Source of the DNA: Flectonema sp. DT1601
Taxonomy: Eukaryota; Euglenozoa; Diplonemea; Diplonemida; Diplonemidae
Direction: 5' to 3'
DNA length: 64,000 nt
NCBI GenBank assembly: GCA_964019425.1
Contig: OZ025815.1
Coordinates: 372,001-436,000, forward strand
How positions within the stretch are numbered: position 1 is the stretch's first letter; every line of letters begins with the position of its first letter. Positions 44,941 through 55,769 of the stretch are shown here, in pieces. The translations under genes and the position numbers were made by a program. The notes under the pieces were generated by a model. It was not told where the DNA came from. It made no database searches and worked only from the letters and a program-made list of their open reading frames with translations.

Positions 44941-46657
44941 CCCTTTAATAAGAGGCTGAAAACCCTGTTTTTGAGAAAAATCGAAAAATTTGACAAAGGG
45001 GAAAAGGGGTGTGGGGAAAAATACAAAAAAATTACAGGGTGAAAGACACCCCCCCGCGCATTGAAAAAAAACTGAGGTCAGCCCGCAAGGGGGCCAAAAT
45101 AACTTGAGAAAATGCAACAACAGCCTAAAAAAACACTGTTGCTTAGGACCCCTGGGTTCGCTTTGATTTTGGCAATGTTGTAGGAGTAGAGTGCTTCCGT
45201 TTCATGTTTTTCGGTGGGATATGATTGTGTGTAGCAAAGGTATGGTTGTTGCAAACAGGGGCTGAATACTTGTCAATATTTTCGTGATATTGTTCGAAGC
45301 AGGGATCCACGCATAAGAAAACCTCGCTTTTTGAACAAGAAGTCGATGACCTTACTTTTTTTGAGAACAAATCCGTGAACTGCAGTCCCCAAAAATATCA
45401 AATTTTCGTAGGTAGTGACATTTTGTGTGAGTTTGGTGTGTTCCATGATCAATAAGTTGAGAACATGGCCTTTTTTTGAACTGAGCATATGTCCCGACGT
45501 CTTTTTCAGACTTCTTTTGGAGGGTGAAAACATTGAAGATAGAAATCTCTAACAAGTAGTGAAAGACTTTCAGGGTCCAGCGTTTTGTCATCAGAGTTCT
45601 TCTTGCCTTCCCCCTGATACCGTCTACGAGGTCAACACCACCCATTAGTTTGTTGTACTGATGGATCTGTACCGGTAAGTCGATGGTCACTTTTTGATGG
45701 ATTTCCTTATTTTAGTCCATCACGTGGCTGTCTCATAATTCTCCTCGAGAGGCAATGTGCTGAAGACATGTACTTCTTTTGGATTGCCCCTGAATTTATG
45801 TGATGCACATTGTGCTAGGACTGAAAGTACGAGGCAGAGAACTTCTCCACCCGTCCCTGCGCCTCCGCCTTATTGATCTCGGACCATTTGGGAACTATTG
45901 TTTCCCAAAAGCTGCGGATTTTGTAGAGCTTGTCAGCAGGTACGGGGTTGGTGACAGTGTAAAACTTTAGATAGGTTCGAATTTAGAGGAACCGATCTCA
46001 GGAAGCGAAGTGGGGTGTGTATGCTGGGTCTGATGTACCGTTCCTGTAATCTGAGATATTTGGTTTATTACAGAGACCCACGAGGATATTGAGTCCTAAA
46101 GAGAGTTTGAGTTCAGCTACGTTAAGATTGAGTGCCTAGTTGTTGCTGCAGTGCGAAATCATCTCATCACCTTTGGGGTGAACACAAGTTCAAATTTCTG
46201 CAGTTCCTTCATCAATTTCAGGTCTGACATGTTCTGCAAGGACCGCCGAAACGTGCGTCGTTTTACCTTGGTGATTTTCTTGCTCCATTTCAGAGGGGAA
46301 ATGCTTGGCTCTATTGTACTCTTTTCATCGCTCGAAGAAGACTCAGGAGCACCCAAATCTGGGATAGGTGACCCTACTGAATCATTTTCGATGGAAATAG
46401 TTTTAGGGATTTTATTTTTTGGCCGAAAACATGGGATAGTCATGGGCAACCTGGCTAAGACTGTTCCCAGTGCAGAAAAAAAAAAATGAATTTTTTCTCA
46501 GAAAAAGCTGGTGATTTTTGCAGCACGATCCCACATAAAATTTGTCGTTTTTTGGCAGCTCTGGCTCCACCCTTGTACTCACAAGGTACATTTTTCCCCT
46601 TTGTCAAAAAAAAAAAAACGCGAAAGGCCACTATAGTGGCCTTCAGGGCTTAAAGGG
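44941..46657 (-). mobile_element. Decayed piggyBac-type DNA transposon flanked by TTAA
   Basis: The 1717-bp element is bounded by TTAA at 44937-44940 and 46658-46661. Both ends begin CCCTTTAA when read inwards (left CCCTTTAATAAG, right CCCTTTAAGCCC), as expected for piggyBac elements, which duplicate TTAA. Transposase-derived sequence lies on the minus strand. An acidic/basic N-terminal stretch is at 46449-46159. The signature YNKLMGGVDLVD lies at 45690-45352, and a C-terminal Cys-rich tail (LCVDPCFEQYHE) at 45370-45143. These pieces are in different frames, so the gene is dead. The right end carries a perfect 20-bp palindrome (46624-46643). The element sits just upstream of the first DHHC gene. 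Confidence 0.88.
45143..46449 (-). pseudogene. piggyBac transposase remnant
   Basis: On the minus strand, 46449-46159 gives an N-terminal domain-like piece. 45690-45352 gives the region with MGGVDLVD and the following Lys/Arg-rich 'KRWTLKVFHYLLEISIFN' helix typical of the DDE_Tnp_1_7 family. 45370-45143 gives the C-terminal Cys/His-rich tail. The central catalytic part between 46150 and 45700 has no long open frame. Frame changes separate the pieces, so no functional transposase can be encoded. Confidence 0.82.
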
Positions 46658-46758
46658 TTAATAATTTTTTTTTTTAAATTTTTTGAAAGAATTCTCCGCA
46701 CACATTGGGATAGATTATTCTTTACAGGCTGGCAGTGTTAACTGTCGTCGCTACAAAC

Positions 46759-47718
46759 ATGCGGATATGGAAATGGCTGCAAGACACGGCTATTCGAACA
46801 ATGCAGTTTGTGATGTGGATTCTTGGGATGGGTTGCGTTGGTCTCGCAACAACACTGATAGCGGGAATAAGTTTCTTATGGTTTACAAGAGTTCTACCGA
46901 CATTGTTAGATTTGAGTAGCTTTCCAGGGTTACTTCAATTTTTTATAAGCACCTGGCTTACTTTTAATGCAATGTGGAATCACTACCACGCTTCCACAGT
47001 ACATCCGGGTGAACCAAGCAGCGAGTATTTACCTCCACTGGAACCACAGGAACGAGACATGCGAAGACAAGGGGATGAGCTTTGGGCTCGATTTTGCAAA
47101 GTTTGTTGGCAGTGGAAGCCTCCAAGAACCCATCATTGTCACTTCTGTAATAAATGTGTTTTAAAAATGGATCATCACTGCCCGTGGGTTAATAATTGTG
47201 TTGGTCATCATAATCAAAAATTCTTTATGAACATGTTAATTTATATCTTTTTAGCAACGGTTCACATCAACACAATAATTGGACTCTATTACATTGGATA
47301 CCTCATTCCTTATCAACCTCACAACATACCTGCTGTTGAAAAACTAATAATGTGGATCTACACTCTGTGCGTAGTCTTAATTGTTATGATATCAGTGTTC
47401 AATGTATGGAATGGATATTTATTGTACTCCAATCAAACTGTAATAGAATTCTACGGAAATAGACAGTCGGCTTCTGAAGCAAAGAAGGGTGGTCGTCTTT
47501 GGAGGCCTCCTTTCAATTTAGGAAAATTTGCTAACCTACAAGAAGTGTATGGCTACTACTCTTCCCTCTGGATGATGTTAATGCCAACAACTGAACTTCT
47601 ATCTACCAACGGTCATGAATATACGACGATATTTGGACTCGCAACAGTGACTAACCCAACTGGAAGACGTCAACAGGATGACTACGAAAGCGATTCTGAC
47701 ATTCGGCTAGTTGGATAG
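46759..47718 (+). CDS. DHHC palmitoyltransferase, tandem copy 1
   Basis: It has 319 residues from the ATG at 46759; the upstream frame starts only with GTG, and 'attctttacag' ends at 46727. There are four membrane segments, with the DHHC cysteine-rich domain (~111-160) between the second and third. This domain carries CxxC pairs, 'PPRTHHCHFCNKCVLKMD' and DHHC at 138-141, with Cys141 as the acyl-accepting nucleophile. 'NQTVIEF' after the last membrane segment corresponds to the TTxE motif with the second Thr changed. A conserved 'NLQEVYGYYSSLWMM' block is shared with the next gene. The enzyme S-acylates membrane-associated proteins, probably at Golgi or endosomal membranes. It is a clear tandem paralogue of 48030-48917. 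Substrates are unknown. Confidence 0.93.
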   Translation: MRIWKWLQDTAIRTMQFVMWILGMGCVGLATTLIAGISFLWFTRVLPTLLDLSSFPGLLQFFISTWLTFNAMWNHYHASTVHPGEPSSEYLPPLEPQERDMRRQGDELWARFCKVCWQWKPPRTHHCHFCNKCVLKMDHHCPWVNNCVGHHNQKFFMNMLIYIFLATVHINTIIGLYYIGYLIPYQPHNIPAVEKLIMWIYTLCVVLIVMISVFNVWNGYLLYSNQTVIEFYGNRQSASEAKKGGRLWRPPFNLGKFANLQEVYGYYSSLWMMLMPTTELLSTNGHEYTTIFGLATVTNPTGRRQQDDYESDSDIRLVG

Positions 47719-48029
47719 TTTGTTTATATAAAACGTTCATACGATTCACTTAGAAGATTTACCAATTCCAAAAAAAAGTATTTCAAACTTGCAACGATGT
47801 TGTCTTTACGAATACTGCAGTGGACTGAGTGTCGATGTATTTTTTTTTTTTTTTTTTTAATATTTACAGTTCCTCCTCGCCAATAAGTCTGGTGAGTCAT
47901 GCGATATGATGAAATGTTTTTTTAAAAAAAAAAAAGTTTTTTATCTAATTTCATAACTTTTTAATAGTCATTTCAAACAGCCCTTCTCAACTCCCAACCC
48001 CAACCCATCACCTAAATAGTAATGTCTTG
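47719..48029. other. Spacer between tandem DHHC genes
   Basis: About 310 bp with a T run near 47850 and A/T runs near 47925. Acceptor-like 'ttttaatag' (47967) and 'caaacag' (47980) precede the second DHHC ATG. No promoter element is recognisable. Confidence 0.5.
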
Positions 48030-48917
48030 ATGGGTTGCTTAAAGTTTATTGGGGATGCGAGTCAAAAGATCCTGGGTGTATTTTGTCAGGGTCTTGCTTG
48101 GGTACTAATTCTCTCCATCGCACACTCTTGGTTCAGAGACATACTACCAGTAGTTACTGATTTGAATAGCAGTGTTGGTGTAATGCATTTTATAGCTAGC
48201 GGATGGTTTTGTTTTAATGCTGCATGGAACCACTACATGGCATCAACAGTGAATCCGGGCTACCCATTGCCTGAGTTGTTACCTAAGAGTGAACCCAGTG
48301 AGGCCGACAAGTTGAGCAGACGAGGTGAGTCTTGGTCACGTTTTTGCTGCACCTGTTGGCAGTGGAAACCGCCAAGAACACATCATTGTTACTTTTGTGG
48401 TGTTTGTGTTCTAAAAATGGATCACCACTGCCCGTGGATTAATAATTGCGTGGGACACAAAAATCAAAAATATTTTATTCTAATGTTGTTGTATATCAGT
48501 CTGGCTACTGGTCACATCACGACTGTTTTATTCTTTTATATTAAAGGAATGGTGCCGGCTTACTTCCCTCACAAAGCATATCAGATGGAACCTGCGATGG
48601 GTGTTGTGTTCCTGTTGTCGTTTACCATTTGTATTGCAATGGTATTCTTTTTAGCTTGGAATTGTTATCTGTTGTTGAGTAACCAAACAGCAGTTGAATG
48701 CGTTGCTCGTCGTACTGGGAATCCATTTGACTTAGGAAGTGGATATACTAACCTCCAAGAAGTTTTTGGTTACTACTCATCGTCATGGATGATGATCATG
48801 CCGACTGTAGAACTAATCGATTCTAATGGACATGAATACAACACTTCTGGAAACAGTACAGCAACCGTGTCAAATCCTAACGGTAGGACTCGAGGAAATG
48901 GAGCAACGAGTCTTTAA
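48030..48917 (+). CDS. DHHC palmitoyltransferase, tandem copy 2
   Basis: It has 295 residues, four membrane segments and a DHHC domain with 'PPRTHHCYFCGVCVLKMD' and DHHC at 131-134 (Cys134). 'NQTAVEC' stands at the TTxE position. It shares the 'NLQEVFGYYSSSWMM' block and the 'NGHEYN' tail element with copy 1. The N-terminus is MGCLKF, so Gly2/Cys3 could carry lipid, although no Ser/Thr stands at position 6 to favour N-myristoylation. The frame also opens from a TTG one codon upstream, but ATG at 48030 is preferred. The copies differ enough in loops and tail to be old duplicates with separate substrates. Confidence 0.92.
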   Translation: MGCLKFIGDASQKILGVFCQGLAWVLILSIAHSWFRDILPVVTDLNSSVGVMHFIASGWFCFNAAWNHYMASTVNPGYPLPELLPKSEPSEADKLSRRGESWSRFCCTCWQWKPPRTHHCYFCGVCVLKMDHHCPWINNCVGHKNQKYFILMLLYISLATGHITTVLFFYIKGMVPAYFPHKAYQMEPAMGVVFLLSFTICIAMVFFLAWNCYLLLSNQTAVECVARRTGNPFDLGSGYTNLQEVFGYYSSSWMMIMPTVELIDSNGHEYNTSGNSTATVSNPNGRTRGNGATSL

Positions 48918-49272
48918 AAAGTATTTATGATGAAAAGAGATTTTTTGTTTGTGCGTTGCTTTAGTTTTTTTTTCCCCCTTTTTTTTTTTGTTACATTTCT
49001 TACCTTTTTTTACGATGCAGTGAGTGTCTTTAAACTCTTCTTGTGATAATAAATTGAGGTTTTACACTTCAGTCGACTCAATTAGAACATGAAAAGTGCT
49101 CGTTAAGGAGAACCACCTCACGGTTTCCGATTCTCCGTTTGTCGGAGATGATCGTTTCTTTTGCTTGTTGTTATAGTTCTCTCAGACCTTTTTTTTTTTT
49201 TTAAGTAAATTTTTTTTTAATTTTTTTTAAAAAAAATTGTACTGATCTTCTTTCCTTCTTAGAATAACAATT
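48918..49272. other. Intergenic region
   Basis: AT-rich, with T/A runs near 49190-49240. It ends in a strong pyrimidine stretch 'cttctttccttcttag' with AG at 49261-49262, 10 nt before the next ATG. No gene is seen. Confidence 0.55.
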
Positions 49273-50148
49273 ATGCAATGCTTCGCTCGTCTACCGGATG
49301 GTACCCTACACGGAGTTCAGATTGAAGGAGATCACAGAGTCACTGATTTAAAGGATGCCGTCGAGGGTGTCACGGGAATTGAAAAAGGCAAACAATGTCT
49401 TTGGCTCAACGGATCAGAATTACAAGACGAAAATATTGCAACATCGGCACTAGGATTAGTAGCTGAGGACACTATTGATGTCTGTTTAAGTGGAAAGGAA
49501 ATGGCATTAGCTGAATTAAGAAAACGGGGAATAAATCAACAATCAGAGTGGGTACGACATTACTGGAATGCGGTACTCGACTGCAATATACCACTTCTCA
49601 GATTATTACTCGCTGCTGGGATTAGCGTCGAAGTTACAAAAGGATCGTCACGTAAGACAGCTTTACATATTGCTGCTGAACATTCGAATCTTTTACAAGT
49701 TGTTGAATTACTAATCGATAGTGGTGCTGATGTTGATGTCGGCTCTAGGTGTGGATGGACAGCTCTTTGTACTGCATCTTGGAATGGTAATAATGAAATA
49801 TGTAGCTTCTTAATAGAATCTGGATCGGATGTTTGTGCTCTTGCTGAAGGTAAAACAGCACTCATGCACGCAGCTTCACTTGGTCGTCTTGAGACGTGTC
49901 GATGTTTAATCACTAAGGGAGCAGAACTAAATACCCGATCTGCTGAAGGCTACACAGCTCTCATGTTAGCATCAACACACGGTGAAGTTCAAGTTGTTCA
50001 GCTTCTTGTTACAGCAGGCGCCAATACAAACGTCAAACAGGGAAAGCAAACAGCCTTGACTATGGCTCGCACTGGAAACCACTACGAAGTTGTCAAGATT
50101 CTCAAAAGAGCTGGTGCCTCGGCAGGTGAGTGCTGCGTTATATGCTAA
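49273..50148 (+). CDS. Ubiquitin-like + ankyrin-repeat protein, copy 2, possible CaaX end
   Basis: It has 291 residues. A Ub-like head (~1-77, 'LWLNGSELQDENI' and 'ALGLVAEDTIDV') and the linker 'MALAELRKRGI' match the paralogue at 39367. About five ankyrin repeats follow (~93-280) with good 'G.TAL..A' consensus. The C-terminus is E-C-C-V-I-C, a fair CaaX box (CVIC) preceded by another Cys that could be palmitoylated; the paralogue lacks this end. The two DHHC genes lie immediately upstream. Caution: the last codons contain CAGGTGAGT, a strong 5' splice-site look-alike, so a different C-terminus through splicing is possible, although the six proven donors here begin GTATG. Confidence 0.83.
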   Translation: MQCFARLPDGTLHGVQIEGDHRVTDLKDAVEGVTGIEKGKQCLWLNGSELQDENIATSALGLVAEDTIDVCLSGKEMALAELRKRGINQQSEWVRHYWNAVLDCNIPLLRLLLAAGISVEVTKGSSRKTALHIAAEHSNLLQVVELLIDSGADVDVGSRCGWTALCTASWNGNNEICSFLIESGSDVCALAEGKTALMHAASLGRLETCRCLITKGAELNTRSAEGYTALMLASTHGEVQVVQLLVTAGANTNVKQGKQTALTMARTGNHYEVVKILKRAGASAGECCVIC

Positions 50149-50835
50149 ACCCACTACTGGAAAAAAAAAAAAAAAAAAAAAAAAAAGGGAGAGTGATAGA
50201 AATATTATAATACTACCCGTGTAAGAGTTGTTTTTACTACTCATGTGGAGTACTTTTATTTTATGTGATCACACCTTTAATCTCCAGTGTCAAGTATTAT
50301 GCGTGTGTTTACAAAAAAGAATTTGGCTTTAATGCACGAACCTTTAAACCGACTTGAACTGAGAAAGCAAAAGGAGGTTGACATGTGCTGTCCAACATTA
50401 TTTTTCGTTCTTACAATACTTGTTAGTGAAAAAAAAAAACAACAACTTTTTTTTTATTTTTGTAAAGAGTTGGGCAGTGCTAACTAATGCTCTCAAAACT
50501 CATTTTGTTTTACTTTATGTTATTAGTCGGTCTCTTTGTAGGGAGTAATACATGATAGTTTGTTTCTTTTATTTCTGTTTTTTTCCCCCCTCCCCTCCTT
50601 TTTTTTTCTTTCTTCTTTTCTTATCCTTTTCGAAAAGTATACAAAGCTCAAGGTGGTAGGAAATGGTCTATTTTTATGAGGAAACCAAATCACGACAAGC
50701 GCTGATTATTCTCTTCGATTTGCTGTTTTTCATGTTTCGTTATGGCATCTGAAGATATTGAACTGGTTTTTTTTTTTTTCATCCCCCCCTTTTTGGATTA
50801 CTCTCGAAACCTAATAGTTACTTTAAAAGGCTAAG

Positions 50836-50947
50836 TTAAGCATCACACCTAGTCACTGTATCTCAGAACTAATGTTAAATTATCGTTATGTTGTTCATGA
50901 TACAATACATTTGTATTTTACGTACAAAATCAAACAGTTAACCCCCC
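50836..50947 (+). repeat. Dispersed repeat family A copy
   Basis: It starts 'ttaagcatcacacctagtc' and ends 'caaacagttaaccccccg'. It is nearly identical to 19553-19662 in its central part. Confidence 0.7.
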
Positions 50948-51042
50948 GCAAGTGGCGCTCAACTATGTTCACGTGGCCTCCAAGTGGTATTATTTATTTA
51001 TTTGCAGTCATTTACTACGCTGCCGCTGACAGTCAAGATTGT

Positions 51043-51104
51043 CGGAGAAATTGTTGTTCCTTTTGAGCTTGAAAATGCAGTATCAAATTACCCCCCTGTT
51101 TGGT
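51043..51104 (+). repeat. Dispersed repeat family G copy
   Basis: 'attgttgttccttttgagc' then 'cagtatcaaattaccccc' matches 42918-42972. Like A, B and C it ends in a C-run. Confidence 0.6.
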
Positions 51105-51567
51105 AAAACTTCCCCACTCTGGACTTTGCCATTAAAATTCTCTCACTCTAGACTCGTTGATGCCCCAATATATAATGTTGAACTATGTAACCTCCTCATG
51201 TTATTCCAACTTATTTTGGACATCACTACCTTAATTTATTTAAGGTGAGTGCTCCGCTAGTAGTGTGTTACGAACTAGCAATTGTTGCTAACAACTTTTT
51301 TATAAAGAATTTTACAACGAAATGTTCATTTTTATTTTTTTATAAAGATTGTTTATTTCTTGACGAGACTATAGGCGAAACCTACACTCTGCCGTATTAC
51401 ATTATACCCTGGTTTTGGTTTCCCAGGGCTCACGATTAATTCGTAATTGAATAACTCGATTCCGTACTGCGCTGAATGACAACACGGAAAACGAGACATG
51501 TACGCAGATAAGTTAGAAACATTGATTCTAATGTAGAGCAAGTACGTCAATTGCAGAGTGTTAGCCT

Positions 51568-51888
51568 GTATTAACATTTTAGTCACTTGTGTCATGAGTT
51601 TTTTTAATTTTATTATTGAGTTCTGATACAATACAAGAGAGAGTTATATTCGTATGAACCTAATCAAACAGTCTTCCCCCCCGTTGATTTCTTATATTGC
51701 AACCAGGTTTGGCCGAACCCTATTCTCGTTTTTGCCAGTTTCAAGTTGCTTTCCATTTAATATTAGTATCAAGTTACCCCCATTTTAAGCATCACCATAG
51801 TCACTGTATCCTCAACAGATGTTAAACCATCGCTATGTTACACGATACAAAACAGTTGTATTTTACAAATTCAAACAGTCTCCCCCCC
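51568..51888 (+). repeat. Cluster of repeats A' - B - A
   Basis: A diverged A copy (51568-51682) is followed directly by B (51683-51782, 'tttggccgaaccctattc') and by another A (51784-51888). Each unit ends in a C-run, and the next begins at once. Confidence 0.62.
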
Positions 51889-52212
51889 CATTTTTTTTTT
51901 TTTCCATTATTGCTACTTTGAGCTTTTGTTTGTTCTGTCTTATCTATTTTACCAACTTTTTTTGTTATGTTTGTGTATCAATAAAATATTCAACAGTGTT
52001 TTTTTTTTTTTTTTTTTTTTTTTTTGACGTAACCATTCCCATGCGCTTTTTTGGTTTTGCGACAGGGGAAAAAAAAAACTAAAGAAAAAAAGATAACGGG
52101 CTTTTATTCCTTGTTTTTTTTTTTTTTGTTGTTGTGTTTATTTGTGTTTTTGATGACGATGTGTGAGGAAAAAAAAAAGACCTTTGGCTACAAATAAAAA
52201 ATGAAATGAAAA

Positions 52213-52291
52213 CCATTCAGATAAAGCTTTTTTATTATGTCAACCATTGGCGCGAGGACTCTGCATAGTTTTTCTTGGCTTCATCGGTGCA
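52213..52291 (+). repeat. Hairpin repeat family D, diverged copy
   Basis: 'ccattcagataaagc' at the start and 'gcatagtttttcttggc', 'tcatcggtgcaaaac' at the end align with the D copies at 20659 and 55055. The middle has diverged and hairpin pairing is weaker. Confidence 0.4.
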
Positions 52292-53759
52292 AAACAAACA
52301 AACAAGCAAGCAGGCAGTCACTTGCTTGTTGTTTTCGCAGAAATTCCGCTGTGAAGGAAAAACTTGCCCAACTTTTTGTTCCCACTGCTCATCACTGTTT
52401 CCGTTCTTTTTCTTTTTTTTTAATATTTTATTTTCTCATCGCGCCTGTTGTGTAAAAATACAATGCAGCAATGCAGCGCAATAAAGGTCTGATCGCACAG
52501 TTATGTGTATTGTTGCTGATATCTACGGGTTGTCATACACATACTGAACAAAAAAAATTAGGCGTAGCAGAGCTCTGGTAATGTTGAATTCCGATGTTGT
52601 TTTTCTTTTGTTTAGTTGCTTGTTATTGAATTCTTGGCACCTGCCTGTCTTTTTGTTTTGGTTTTGTTTTGGTTTTTATTTTTTGGTTACTTTCTTTCTT
52701 TCTTTCATTCTTTTTTTTTTTTTAAATTTAAGCTTTTTATTAGAGCCTGTTACGGTTGAACAGAATTCGTACTTCATTCCTTTCCGTTTTTTTCCCCTCC
52801 TCTCGTCATCGGGGCTACCTCTCGTACTCAATTACCAACATAACAGGGGTGCTTGAAAGCAGAAACGCCTTTCAATTGCGTACAAAACCGAACCAATTTT
52901 TTTTAGAATCATCAGTGAGGTGTTGATTTTTATTTATTTAATTAATTTTTTTTAATCACCTTATTGCGGGATCTGGATGTGGTTTTTTTTTTCCTTCTTT
53001 TTGTTTGAAAGAAAAAAAAAGAAAAGAAGAAGAAACCCATCGAAATGGATTGGGATGCACCTTTCTCTCTTTAAAAAAACAATATACTGTATTTGTAAAA
53101 AAACATGTGTGTATAGAAAACTTGGATTTTCAATTTTGGAAATAAAAAAGGTACAGGATTCTCGAAATTTTCTTTTTGGAGGGTTTTAACATTAGTTCGT
53201 GTTTCTTAATACTTCGCAGGGGTCACACTGGCTGCTAGCTGTTACAACGATTGGAAAAGAAATTCCTCTTTAGTTGTAGTTAACCATCGTCTGGACTGCA
53301 TCCAGCGCCAAAGAAGCTGCACTCCGTTCTGATTTTAGGAATTTTTATTATCAACGTTATGTTGTCCGTTCTGGGTTCCAAGTATGAACCACACTTCAAC
53401 AGGAAATAGTTATTGATGTCCTCACGGCTGTCAGAGCTCTCTAAGTTCTTGCATGTGTCCCAATTTTAATTTTGTGTGTTTTTTTTATTAGTAGAAACAC
53501 CACAAGCGAGTATCCTCATGATGGAAGAGATGGATACTTTTCATACACCATGTTCTTTATGAATTCAGTACTTATTATTTGGTTGCCCCGTATTGGAGTG
53601 CCACTTGATTCGTGCTATTTAATTCATTTCATTTTTCCCCTTTTTTTTTTGATTTCTTTTTTTTTAATGGGAGGTAACATTCGGGTATAAAAGTGACGTG
53701 TGCACAGCCCCTTTCTCATCCAGTCCTCTCTCTCTCTCCTCTTTCGCAAAAAAAAAAAG

Positions 53760-53792
<33 letters not shown>

Positions 53793-55054
53793 ACTTGTTG
53801 TCTACCTTATGAGGAATACAGTTCAGCCCACACAACCTGTTACATTGCCTTATTTATTCAAACATGGTGTGTGCGGTTGTGTTAGGAATCATGTTCTCAA
53901 CACTCAGTTGGCGAGAAACTTATTTCTCGGTTCAATTATCGAGCAAAAAAAAAATAAAATAAAAGTCTTCTCTGAAGTATCATCTTGCTGCAGTACAGGA
54001 CATAAAGGTACTTTCTTTTTATTGTCGTTCTCTCTTATTTTGAGTTTCTTGCAGTCTTCTCGGTGCTACTCGGCTCATAGTCTGTGGACATATGTCATCT
54101 GACAGGTTGTTACCTTTTCAGAAAAAAAAATTGATTACTTCCATTTTTTATTTTTTTTTCCAGTTTTTGCGTTTCTCAAGATATTCAAATTCTCCCTTCT
54201 CACTTTTCTTTTTTGATGTCTCAAAACACATAAATGGTTATATAGAAATCTGTTTTTCTGTAGTCGAGGGAGTTCTACTTACCTTTTCTTTTCTTTCTGC
54301 AATCCAAAACTAAAAAACAACTGTTTGCGTGAAAGTAGATTGGACTTCTTTGCATCCGCCGCTGCAAATGATGCAGTCGGCGTCTCAACAGTTCTTTCTA
54401 ATGTCGTACAGGATTATTTCAAATCCAATCCTGTGACATTTTTATCTCTTGTGTTCATCAAGTAAAAAGTTGTTGGAAACAATACCCTTACAATCTTCAT
54501 ACAGTATCCCTCTGTTCCGTTTAAGGAACTTTTGGATGTTATTGAATCAAAAAAAACAAAAAAAAAAAAAAAAAAAAACTAAAACGAGCTCTTTTATTTA
54601 TTTTTTTCTTTCCATTCTCAAATTGTAAGGGAAAATGTTATTATGTTGCGTCGATCTGAATTATGATGTGCAACACTAACAGAGGTTGGTGTCGCTGACG
54701 TTCTTTTTATCAAGCAATTACTGAATCTCACGAAAGTTGAAGATTCTATGTTTAGTATATTTTTTTATTTTCGTTATGATCGGTATACGCATTCGATGTG
54801 CTTGTGGGAGATGTCCCCCATTTTTTTCTTATTTTTTTTTTCTTTCTTTCTTTCTTCCCTCTTTCCTTTAACAGTCGGTTTGAAAAGAAAAAAAAAAAAA
54901 AAAAAAAAAAAACTACAACAGCACAAACACATCCATATCTATGCCAGGTTGGAATCTTGTTGTTTTTCTCTTTCCTAAACGATGCGAAACCTACTCCGAA
55001 TATTGCAATAAACTACCCTGGCAATAGGGAGCAACAAAAAAAAAAAAAATTAAA

Positions 55055-55136
55055 CCATTCAGATTAAGCCTTATTTCATTGAACACAGACAGAATCCTGT
55101 CAATAACGGCTTTCAATCTGAATAGTTTCTTCTCGG
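55055..55136 (+). repeat. Hairpin repeat family D, copy 3
   Basis: The arms 'attcagattaagcc' and 'ggctttcaatctgaat' pair across a loop. The 3' part is shortened ('tttcttctcgg'), lacking the CCGAC...GTCGG stem present in copies 1 and 2. Confidence 0.6.
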
Positions 55137-55769
55137 TAAAACTTTTTTTTTTCAAAAAAAAATAACTTTTCTTTGTTTTGTGTTGTCATAGAGATTTTGT
55201 TTGAATGTCTCGTACACAAAGTAGACCTAATCCAAGCAGACTTGACGACTGATGACTCAGAACTAGAAGAAAAAAAAAAAAAAAAAAGACCTTTTCTTTA
55301 TTTTTTGTTGTTGTCAGCGCTAATTAGTTCACTGCGGCAACAAAAAAACACCTTATTCATATTATTCCCATATGTGATGGTATGTTCCACATGACTAAAT
55401 GTGAACCTATTTTTTTGCTTTTAGCGAAAGCATGCTGTCCTTTGTCTATTCACTTCTTAATAGTGCGATGTTATTAAAAAAAAAAAAAAAAAAAATTAGA
55501 AAAAAGTGGAATGCTTTTAACTCGGTTTTTTGTTGGTTAGTATTTGGTACAAGTTAAACAATAATCAACGGAATCCATGGATGAGCATTATGCCTCTTTT
55601 TCAATAATAAAATTTCATTAATTATTTTTTTATTTTTGGGTCACGTGAAGTTTTCATCTATTTTTTTGAATCTATTTAATAGTGACTGATGGAGGCTCTA
55701 ATGGCACCCGGTTTTTCAATATTTATTCTCCTCCCCCTTTGCGATTTATTGTTATTTTTAATTTTTTAG

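Noticed and set aside
46151-46489. 112-codon + strand frame
   Set aside because: It is the antisense shadow of the piggyBac N-terminal remnant on the minus strand.
53698-54102. 134-codon + strand frame
   Set aside because: Low-complexity Lys and Ser/Leu sequence caused by A and T runs; no domain or codon signal.
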